Source of the DNA: Amanita rubescens
Taxonomy: Eukaryota; Basidiomycota; Agaricomycetes; Agaricales; Amanitaceae
Assembly (NCBI GenBank): GCA_015039365.1
Contig: WION01000171.1
Span: 48,187 to 112,186, forward strand
DNA: 64,000 nucleotides
Direction of reading: 5' to 3'
Position 1 is the first letter of the stretch. Every line of letters begins with the position of its first letter. The position numbers and the translations under genes were made by a program. Of the stretch, positions 44,959 to 54,480 are shown one piece after another. The notes beneath the pieces were generated by a model. That model was not told the origin of the DNA. It made no database searches and worked only from the letters and a program-made list of their open reading frames with translations.

Positions 44959-47095
44959 ATGCATCCTCACGAAACGTTGCTCTGCCCTGTACACCCGTTT
45001 ACTGGGAAACTGCCTGAAATTCAAACTGCCAGAATTCGTGCCTTGAATCAACTTGGATTACCATCCGTTTCTTTACGAGAAAGCCCGACTGTGAAGGTTG
45101 TCGTGACCCGCCTCTCAAATCGCTTGCGCCGGTGTCACCGAAAGAATATCGAGTGGCTTGAACCTACCCCATCACATCACACTACGCGAGCCTTTATACT
45201 AATATGATATACGGAGCACTGATCAAGTGGTCCTCACAGATGGTTAGAATATACTCACAATTACCTCATAGCTCCTATCCTGCAGCTCTTTCAACAGCTG
45301 CGTGTTCGTGAGATAACAGATGAGATGTTCTCTCATGCAGAACAACATGGCGGGGGTGAGTCTTATCCTAGATAATATTTTTCGTGTATAACCCTCAGAT
45401 TAGGCATCCTGAAGGTCTGGTTCACTAGTCTTGACTTCGACACCCGGAAGGATCCCGTACATCCCCCTAAAATATTTGTTACAGTATGTAGCAGCTACAC
45501 TCACGCCGCATTGGGTTCACGAAAGTTACAAAGCCTCGACGTTTTCCCAATCTGATCACCACAGAAGCCGTTGCGCTCGCTGTTTCGCCGATCTTAGGTG
45601 ATATCAAATCCGGCTCAAAGGCCATTTTTACGGACCTCAAAACCGTCCTCATTATTCATCCTCGTGGGCCGAAGCAAGTTGAGGTGGAGATAGTGCCTCT
45701 GAAGGACGATCTTCGAACATTTCGAATTATATCGACCGCATACTTACTAGAAGCAATGCCCCCATCCACATATCTCAATACGCCTAAAGACCCTGAGGGA
45801 AAATATGTGTTTTGGCTGCCTCCGCGTCACTACGACGAAAAGCCGCTCACGGACGAAGAAGTATTCCGAACAAAGCACCGTATCTCAGACTTTGATATTT
45901 TGAAATTATTGGACGATCGAGAAGGTGCCTTCCAATTCTTTAGATGGAAACGATATGTAGAGCAGCACGTTTCGCCCAATATCACATGTGCTGGAGATAT
46001 TTTGGAATGTACGACTAATGGGTTTGACCAACAATACCACCCACCTCGAGGGCTTTTCTCAAAACCGATCCCTCCGTTTACTTTACAACATATGGCAAAT
46101 ATCTTGCGTCCGAATCCTCTCAGCTCAAAACTCCGTTCGGCGCTGAATGACTCGAGACGTTTTACCATCAAGCTTGGAAGATCGCTGGGAGATAACAATC
46201 TTATCACGCGGATTCATCTCTGTCGCATTGAGAGAATTGATGACCTTCCGATAGAAAACTGTCCCGAATTGATAATGAAGATATATGATGATAGGTTTAT
46301 GAAAATGGCCAGCCCATATGACGAGGATGAGGAACAGTTATACGATCAATCCGCCAGTACCTACCTTTGGTTCCAGTTTGCTCTGACGGCAGAATGGCAT
46401 ATGAGAGGAGAATTGACAGCATATGAGAAGATGGAGGTGGCACAAGGATCCTTGATCCCTTATTTTTATGGAGCGCACAAGGCAAGACCCTGTCTAACAC
46501 CACATTCTGCGATCTGACCATACAATGTTTAGTTTCGGCTGCCCAACGGTCACGAAGTTTTCGGTATATTACTGGAGTATATAGATGCACTACCATTGGA
46601 TAGTGGCTGCGCCAGCAAGTGTTCGGAAGAACACCGGAGTCAGCTGGTATGTTATGTGTTCCTTCGTAATTAACCACTGACGTCGTAACGCCGTAACATA
46701 TTCTACAGATGACGAGTATTCGGCACGGTCTTCGAGTAATGCAATACTCCGATGTCTCACAGCTCGATTGGCATCCAGGCCAAATACTCTGCAACATCCC
46801 GCCCTCCATGTCTTCCGACTCCTCTCAAGCACACGCCGTATTGATCGACTTTTCAGCCACAACACAAACTCTCGACCCAGATGTTGATCTTTCAAACTTG
46901 GATGATTATGGAAGTTGTGCATCCGCCATTGCACGTCTGACTGGCATGGATACGAAATGGGTATGTGAGTACTGGGATAGAGATGAGATGAAGAGAGAAT
47001 GTTGGGACGCGAATTCGATGGGTGCAGTCTTTCGCAGTGGGTATACTTGGTCAACCAGTGGAGTGGATCCCTATAAGTTCGTGTACGATGGCTAG
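44959..47095 (+). CDS. Kinase-like protein with degenerate catalytic motifs
   Basis: The C-terminal two-thirds are solid: exons to 46481, 46533-46645 and 46709-47095. They read TKHRISDFDILKLLDD, FTIKLGRSLGDNNLITRIHL, GELTAYEKMEVAQGSLIPYF, YGAHKFRLPNGHEVFGILLE, then SDVSQLDWHPGQILCN and HAVLIDFSATT. This follows the N-lobe/hinge/catalytic-loop order of agaricomycete kinase-like (aminoglycoside-phosphotransferase-type) proteins, with LDWH...Q in place of HxD...N and IDFS in place of DFG. Activity is therefore uncertain. The 5' part (44959-45660) is tentative: MHPHETLLCPVHPFTG may be exon 1, and VWFTSLDFDTRKD and LITTEAVALAVSP are probable internal exons. One intron (46482-46532) has a GC donor. 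Neighbours are HsbA-like genes; no functional link shown. Confidence 0.65.
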
Positions 47096-47149
47096 ATAAA
47101 GTTGAAGTGTTTAAGTGAATAGGTATTGACGCTGACATTATGCCAGTAA

Positions 47150-47445
47150 TATGCAAAGTCAAGGAAATCTTACCGGACATCTACAAGGGGACAGGTCTAG
47201 TCATCGCGCAATTGCCCAACGTTTTCCCGCTGGAGGGTCTCTTTGCTCCTGCAGTTCCCGTGCAATGACGTTGGCAAACATTGCAATCACTTTGTTATCC
47301 GACTCTTTACAAAACACGCGTATTTGGGACTTACTCCACTCACGTACAAGTACAAGGAAGAGGCATTGAGTCTCAAAGCTCAAGCTGATGCGAAGATCTA
47401 GACGGCGATTAGGGTTTATGCCCAGTCGGCCTAATGGCCCAAATT
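47150..47445 (+). pseudogene. HsbA-like pseudogene
   Basis: A degraded copy of gene 1 beginning in exon 3 (KEILPDIYKGTGLV), with a 12-base deletion at the KKDVF site, a larger deletion after LFAPAV, and an in-frame stop in the AKI*TAIRVYAQSA tail. No start exon. Its 3' flank also matches gene 1. Confidence 0.8.
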
Positions 47446-47800
47446 TTAGGCCTGGTGAGAGAATATTTCTTTGTAGTATTTCTCCGAGTTTCTTTGTTCG
47501 AGTCGTAGTCGTAGTCGACGTTGTCATTGTATTATTGTATTCTTCTTGTACGTTACGTTGTTCTTGAAAAATTATGTGGTGATGAGAGTCATCAATATTT
47601 CAGATAGACGAAACGTGTCGTTAACTCGGTTCGGTGAACGATCCATGGTGTTGGTTGTTCCGGAAAAGGTTGTGGCGCGCACGCTTAGCAGTCTTTAAAT
47701 AACATCCCAAGCTGAAGTTACGTGGCATCGCAGAGATAAAGTATTATTATTAAAGCTTCAGATCCCGTGTCTTCCACTTGAGCGCGAGAAGCCGCCCTTC
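47150..47800. repeat. Duplicated segment, copy 2
   Basis: Counterpart of 44160-44830 with deletions; includes the HsbA-like pseudogene and about 350 bp of 3' flank. Confidence 0.7.
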
Positions 47801-48411
47801 AATTACAGGTACAAAAGGTTTATTCAGGCATTCCACGATTTCCATCGGATTCGAGTTGTCTAATCAAGATAAGAATTTCTTTTTAACAAATGGTTAAACT
47901 GGCAAGGTCTGGTGACCAGGCCGACTCTCCACGAACGATTCGGTGATTGCCCATGGTTCCATGATATCAAGGGGTCAGATCTTTGAGTAGATCGTTTGGT
48001 TCCCGAATTCGGAAGTGCCTGCCTGATAACTGTCACATGCAAATGCATCCCCCAACTTGTATCTTTACATCGAATTCCTTGAACATATTCAAATAATTAC
48101 AGCGAAGTTGACAGTGGGTACAAGCCCCAGTTGGCAAGCTATTGAATTGAAAGGGGTCCACTTTGGAGTCACCTTCAAAGTGAGTGGTGTGTGACGCGGA
48201 CGGCGTGACATTGGACAAGTTTGTTGGCACATATACTGCTTCGTCAGATAATCGTGGCACCAAGATCTAGGCTTCCAATGTTGGCCAGAGGTCCGGCTGG
48301 AGATCCATTTGGGCAGTTCTGTTGGAAAACCATGTACGTAGTGTAACGTGCGCATTCTTCCATATGGACGAAGCAATCGCTGATGACATTGCTAGAGAAG
48401 CAATAGGATGG

Positions 48412-48419
48412 TATAAAAG
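48412..48419 (+). promoter_or_regulatory. TATA box of HsbA-like gene 2
   Basis: tataaaag 73 bases before the ATG, preceded by a block (catatggacgaagcaatcgc near 48361) shared with gene 3. Confidence 0.7.
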
Positions 48420-48484
48420 TGGATTGAAATGGCGACATCCCCGATCTTATTCTCTTCCTCGGCTCTTCCACAGATTAACAAGCC

Positions 48485-49177
48485 ATGACCATTGACCAAT
48501 TTAAAAAGGATTTGCTTTTGGTCGCTCAGAACGCGCATGACCTTGCTTCCTCTGTTGGCGCTGTTGGAAATACAGCCACCGTTTTAGAAGTGACGGTAAG
48601 TGCTTTATCGATAATTTTTCAAGTTAAATCGACCATGTCCACTAGAGCATTCTCAGTATTGTCCCAAGCATCAGATATAATCTCGACAGGTGCGAAGCAG
48701 ACACCAAGGCAAGCGGTTTCCCATCGGGACGAGTCGAATTTTAAGAATCTGCTTGTCCATCTCACTCTAGGACATTCAAAGTGTATCGGACAGCGATGCA
48801 GAGAGTGTCATTGCTATCATCAAGGGCATCGTACCGGACATCGCGAAGACATCAGAAACAGCCGTTCAGAAAAAGGATGCCATTGCGCAGTTGCCAAGCG
48901 CTTTCTCCATAGAGGGCCTCTTTACCGTTCCCGCCGTTGTCGGGGGCACTATCATCTGGTTAATCAGGACCCAAATCGATGGTCTGCGCGGCCGTGTGTT
49001 GGCATTAGCGAACATTATGATTCAGTTGTCACCGGTGTGTAGAAGTCCTATTCTACAATATGCAAAAATTTGGGACTGAATTCGCCAACGTAGCCTAAGT
49101 ATAAAGAAGAGGGAACGAGTATCAGAGCTCAGATTGACGCCCTGTTCCAGCAAGCGCTCGATGCCTATTCATCCTAA
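48485..49177 (+). CDS. HsbA-like helical protein 2, no signal peptide
   Basis: Exons 48485-48595, 48646-48708, 48771-49034 and 49094-49177 give 173 residues. Same exon phases as genes 1 and 3. Sequence landmarks are MTIDQFKKDLLLVAQNAHDL, IRYNLDRCEADTK, VSDSDAESVIAIIKGIVPDI, QKKDAIAQLPSAFSIEGLF, VGGTIIWLIRTQIDGLRGRV and FQQALDAYSS. Exon 2 ends with a GC donor (GCAAGC) as in its paralogues. One central hydrophobic stretch could be a buried helix or a weak membrane segment. Probably intact. Family call by pattern (HsbA-like), function inferred only. Confidence 0.6.
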
Positions 49178-50208
49178 TATTGCTATTCCATAAGTATAAA
49201 AGAGCATTTCCTCTCCTGAATTTCACCTTCCCATTGTTGTCTGCATCGCCAGAATACGAATCTTATCTAAACAATCTATCTATGATCTTGCCGGTAACTT
49301 AATTCAAGTCATCATCCCATTTAGGCTCCAACAAATTATATTGCCGTGCGATAGAGTTGTTGTGCATGTGAGGACTCTTGGTTACAATTAGTCGATGCGG
49401 CTGCGTCATGCGCCAGTGCCGTTCATTAGTATGCTATTGGCCCTGCCAGCAGCGGCTTGGAAAGCGTCAAGGATTTTCAGCGTCATGCACCAAATCCAAG
49501 TTGACAAATGAGCAATGGCAGACGGCGATCTGACCAGCTCTACATTTCATCAGCCGTAGCCGTTGTGTATTGCAGTGAGCATAGAGTAAATGTGCTGGCA
49601 TTGGGACTTCATGCTGAAGTCATTGAAGAGATTTTGGGACGTTAGAGGCCGCAAGGAATTTTTCATTTAGAGACGAGCGTATCCGAGTCTGTAACGTGGA
49701 AACTTGAAGGCAGTGTGAACAGCCAAATTCAATTGGCGTGAGGGCATTTGAGAGTTTGTTTCGGCCTTTACTTTACGGCGCAAATGCCTAGCCTAGACTT
49801 GAAAAAAAGAATAACTTGTGACCAGATCGACACAAGACGCTTTGGTGATGCTTTCGCGCTTAGAGCTTAGATCTTCAAACAGATATTGTTCGGTTACCGA
49901 AGTTCTGGAATCACGTGTAAATAGACCACCATGCCACAAACCCATCCAATGTTATCGAGCGCATTCAAACAATCATGGTTAGTGAGAACAACCCAGGTAG
50001 AAGAAGGCTCTTGACAGGTCCCAGTGCATCATTGGCGTGATGGAGGTCGTTCTATAATCGAGATCTAGGCTTCAATGAGTGCCAGCCAGAAATCCATTTG
50101 GACAGTTCTGTCGAATAACTCACGAAAGTAGTGCAACGTCCGCATGCTTTCACATGGACGAAACAATCAGCCGATGTTGCCGTTGAAGATGCAAGGGTGA
50201 TAAGATGG
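49178..50208. other. intergenic; upstream half resembles other HsbA-like promoters
   Basis: No ORF supported. 50060-50208 aligns with the promoter region of gene 2 (ccatttggacagttctgt; cacatggacgaaacaatcag). Confidence 0.45.
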
Positions 50209-50216
50209 TATAAAAG
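50209..50216 (+). promoter_or_regulatory. TATA box of HsbA-like gene 3
   Basis: tataaaag 73 bases before the ATG, within ggtataaaagtgg shared with gene 2. Confidence 0.7.
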
Positions 50217-50281
50217 TGGGTTGGAATGGCGAGACCCCAACTTTTTCCTTTTCGCCCGCTCTGCCCCAGGATTAACAAACC

Positions 50282-50976
50282 ATGACCGTCGACCAACTGA
50301 AAAAGGATTTGTATGTGGTCGCTGAAAACGCGCGTGACCTTGCTTCATCGATGGACGCCCTTGGAGATTCGATCACTGTTGCACAAACAACGGTAGGTGG
50401 TGGACCAATTTCTTGTCAAATTAATTAAGCCCGTTCCACAGATCCTTCTGAGCAAAGTTCCAACTATCAAGTACAACCTTGACAGGTGCGACGAGGATAC
50501 CAAGGCGAGTAATCTCCCATCATCGTAATTCGAAACCCCAAGCTCACATCCATTTGTCTCGTTCGTACTAGGACATTGTCAACGTCTCGGACAGCGAGGC
50601 AGAAAGCGCCCTTGGAATTATCAAGGATCTGATACCGGACATGGCGAAGGTGTCAGAACTACTCGTCAAGAAAAAGGATGCTTTCGCACAGTTGCCCAAC
50701 GCCTTCTCCATAGAGGGCCTCTTTGTTATACCGACTGCTGTCGGGGGGACCATCACCCTTTTATTCAGAGCACAAATCGAGGGCTTACACACTCGTGTGA
50801 TGACGGTAGCGAACAAAATGCATCAGCTGGCTCCGGTGTGTAGCCAGTCCAAGTTTGTTAACCGTGGAAATGTAGGACTGATTTCGCCAATGCAGCCCAG
50901 TCACAAGGAAGAGGCAACGAGCATCAAAACTCAAATCGATGGATACTTCCAACAAGCGCTTAAGGCTTATTCCTAG
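50282..50976 (+). CDS. HsbA-like helical protein 3, no signal peptide
   Basis: Exons 50282-50392, 50442-50504, 50572-50835 and 50896-50976 give 172 residues. It starts MTVDQLKKDLYVVAENARDL; other landmarks are LSKVPTIKYNLDRCDEDTK, VSDSEAESALGIIKDLIPDM, VKKKDAFAQLPNAFSIEGLF, VGGTITLLFRAQIEGLHTRV and YFQQALKAYS. The GC donor of intron 2 is GCGAGT. Closest to gene 2. Leaderless HsbA-like, function unknown; intactness and the shared promoter layout suggest it is expressed. Confidence 0.6.
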
Positions 50977-52611
50977 TAATTGTCCAAAGCCAGCATAACG
51001 CACCTCTTTCGTCATTTCTTATTCGAGTTTCTTTGTTGTACTCTAAGAGTTCGTATCCCAGGCCCAGAATATGAATTATGTTCAGTCCCTTACAGTGAAT
51101 GTTAGTCTGTTGTTGGCATTCTCGGGTTCGGGTTTGGTCTTTTGCAGTTTCGCACAAGATCGTCAGGATTAAGCCCAAGTATCGCCCTCACAATACAGCG
51201 ATGCTTCCTATAGAAGGTACACTCCTGTCAGGAGACGTTAGATCGGGACGTGAATACAAGAATACTGTGACGATGATAGGAAGTTCTTTCGCCGATCAGC
51301 TCGGTTTAGCATCCAGGTATCAACGGCAGTACAGCTGACGGCATGAGTGAAAGCTACGATAGGCGGCCATTTCGCAATGCGGATGACACGTTCTTAACAT
51401 GCCGCGATGAAGAGTTCAACGAGTTGCTTGACCTCTGCCACGACGGGAATCCGATATTCCCGACGTGTTCTTCAGAGCAAGTAACCGAACCGCGTTCTAG
51501 GGAGATACGATGAATATTGGCACTGGAGGCAACCTCGACTGTTTTGTCCAGGATCAGCTAATCTCCCGTCATCGCGGTGTCATGCCTGCAATAAGCCCCG
51601 CGATAGAACCCTTATGCAAACTTCCATTCGCCCTAGAAGATGTACGTGTTCCTCACATAGTCGAAGCGACCTTCTGATATTGTAGGGATGATGCAGGATG
51701 ACACGGCTAAGAAGCGGAAGATCGGGGAATCTTTGCCACTCGTTTCATATATCATATCTGTTACTATTCGAGATCAAGTTCCCAATCAAAAGGACATCGG
51801 GATGAGACCTTCACCGTATTTATGGTCACTATAGATCTCTTAAAGTCTCGCGTAGAGAAGCAGTGACGTATGCATTGGTAAGTTGTGCACCGACAGAGAA
51901 TATTCTATGAATGAAGTCCGCTTGAGGCCGTCGATAAGAATTCCGGAACAATCAGAAATAACCTTGAAGAGTGCAAGGATGGCACCAAGAAAAGCATACC
52001 CGTTTATCTTCTTCCGCTTCGAAGCGCTACATTGTTAGCACACCTTTGAGATTGACGCAATTCGCATCATTGAAGGCAGTGCCCAATCATCAAGGTGGTT
52101 TTGGCGCTAGCCGGCGAGAAAGAGGGTGGCTTCGAAGACTTGGCCCATCCTATCCTGCATATCCCGATGGTATGAATTATGTCGTCGCTCTTAATAGGTG
52201 GTTCAACACCGTCGTGTGCGTGGATTGACACTAGCGGCTCGACTCTGTTAAAAATAAGCCATAGATTTGCAGTCCATCCTCTGGAAACTTGCATATTAGG
52301 ACTAAATTCGCCAACATAGTCTGCGCCACAGAGGAAGAAATAAAACCATCAGACGGTAAAATTGACGAGGAGCCGTTGATAAGAAATCTTGATATCGGGT
52401 AAGTCGCAATGAAGAGAGCCGTTTCATTTCCTCATTCGATTACGATCTATGACTCTCACAGGGGAGCCTATGTACGTCATTGATATTATTAGGGAGACTA
52501 GTTAAAGACACAGACTTGTATGTTGCTCGTTCTCCAGCGAGCCTCACTATAATGATTCAAATAAAGTGTAAGTACATAAACGATGCCTGACCTCTGCTAC
52601 TTGCTATTAAG
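50977..52611. other. intergenic / decayed sequence, no gene supported
   Basis: Short ORFs only (51099-51338, 51971-52228). Fragments of possible old coding sequence appear near 51560-51850 and 51980-52200 but in shifting frames, with no recognisable family. Confidence 0.35.
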
Positions 52612-53609
52612 TCACCCAGAGAATCTCCGCAGCTTAAAGAACGTCAGAGTCCTTATGCGATCGTGTGATATTGCAAACGGTGGGAGGAGGATCGCCAACA
52701 GCGCGCACATAGCCGTGCACAGCACTCGCACAATAGGTGGCTCATGCGTCCATACCCAGAGCATCACTCCCGCAACCAAAAACACAAGTCCTAACACGGC
52801 GACGAAGGGGGCAGCCCTCAGAGCAATGCAAAGGCATATCTCAACGATGTAGAAACACTGGACAGAAGTCGAGCTTGGAGCTAGGTCACCTTTCCCTGCA
52901 TGTCGCTTTTCTTCTTCAGCTGTGTCCTGTTCCTCGTTTTCATCGGAGGAATTTACGTTGTTCAACCAGTCATAGACATGTTTCGCCTCTTCTGGGGTCA
53001 TCATCTCGAACCATCTTGCAGAAGCAGCACTCAAGGTGGCTGCGCCGATGTTGGATAAGAGGCCCGCGAAGAAGAAGGCGTGAACAATCTGGGAGGCTGG
53101 GCCAGTAGAGGTGAAGGTCATGGCGAGGATCTGAGCCTGCACACCCGCTATGAAGGTACACTGACGGAAAATAAAGGTCATGGATAATAACCGATAAGAA
53201 AAGGTGTACTTACAATAATTGCCAAGGATCGGTATCCTTTTTGGACCAGTTTGACACGCTCGTCACCATGCCAAGCGGTTGATTCATGCACAACACTTTT
53301 GCTACGTCCCACAGTTTTAGCCACTCCAGAAGAAATAGTAGAAATCTCGCTTGCCTTGGTGGCGAACCGCCGGAGCGCCGGCCGAGTAATTTTCCTCCGC
53401 TCGACTTTCGTCCTATTAATCAAATTAACGATACTTTCTCCAAATAATCAAAAAAATAACATACTGCTAGCCCTCAGGAAAAAATCATGGTCTTGCGTTG
53501 AGACAGGCGGATTGCTGTTGCCATGCACTAAACTGTCACGGCTAATGCTCACGGGCTCTTCGTGAATGAGAGCCTGAGGGACCAATCCCTTTTCGATGTC
53601 GGTAGACAT
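52612..53609 (-). CDS. Uncharacterised multi-pass membrane protein
   Basis: Three exons: the first codes MSTDIEKGLVPQALIHEEPV to FLRAS, the second TKVERRKITRPALRRFATKA to GYRSLAII, and the third (to 52612) carries the membrane part. Hydrophobic segments are CTFIAGVQAQILAMTF, IVHAFFFAGLLSNIGAATLS, CFYIVEICLCIALRAAPFVA followed by VLGLVFLVAGVMLWVW, and VLCTAMCALLAILLPPFA, so about four or five helices, with an acidic loop (NSSDENEEQDTAEEEKRH) between. The layout is familiar from agaricomycete hypothetical proteins but has no assigned function that I know. Both introns are GT-AG, 50-60 bp. Confidence 0.7.
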
Positions 53610-54349
53610 GTTGAAAGAACAGACGGAGTTTGGTGATTGGAACGTCGCGCGTCGTTGAGTTCAAATAACACGATACATACCTTAGCAGCGTGTTGTGATT
53701 AGCGCCCTTAATCCCTTTCGAAGGTAGCAGTACTTACAATAAAAGCTTATAGAGCGGGAAGGTACAATAACCGTATCATTCTATAAACGTATCATTCTTG
53801 CTGCATCCTGAAAATTCACCGCAACGCACCGACTTTACGCGCACATCAATCAGCATTCATGTCGCCCATTTTACTTGTCCTGTGCCGGCAATGATGGAGA
53901 CAATCCCGACCGAATCGTGACGCACTGGTATGTGACATGCGCCGCTGTTGTGACTCGATCACACTGACAGTAAGGGTGAACACAGATCGGCGTCAAAATC
54001 GACTTCGCCTACGATTGGAGATCTGAATGACCGACGGTAGTGCAGAGTGAGTGTTGTGCGGTGCGTTTTTCTGATGCGCCTGAAGCATCGGTGTGACCTT
54101 GCATAATAATAGCTTTTGCCGGTTAGGACAGCATCACCGCCCGCAATGATCCAGGGGCGGACAAAACCCTACTATTATATCCGTGCTCCTTGTCCTCCGA
54201 AGGATGGTTTGTTCTGTATGCGTGTTTTCCACATGGCCGAAGACAATTAACTGGTGCTGTGAAGCACGGTGTGATATGGCTTGTCACTTTCCGAGTCTCC
54301 GAGGGCGCCTATGTTCAGTGACTAATTGCTGACCACGAAATGATAAAAA

Positions 54350-54480
54350 TAATCCTTCTAGAGCATTCAGAACGTCTTCCAAAGCGATGCTGGAACAAGT
54401 CTTCAAGCCATTTTGCCGATCACCGAGTGTGTCACCCAGAAAATAGGTGTCTTGGCACAGCCAGCGCATCCCAGGACGAT
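54350..54480 (+). pseudogene. Probable relic of an HsbA-like exon 3
   Basis: After a ccttctag acceptor-like site the frame reads SIQNVFQSDAGTSLQAILPI, then TECVTQKIGVLAQP. This parallels VQDVSDSDAEFIIGQVKAIL...IQKKDVFAQLP of HsbA-like gene 1. It then degenerates. No other exon was found. Confidence 0.4.

Noticed and set aside
51380..52560. Possible decayed protein-coding region between HsbA-like gene 3 and the membrane protein
   Set aside because: Coding-like fragments change frame repeatedly and no family could be recognised.
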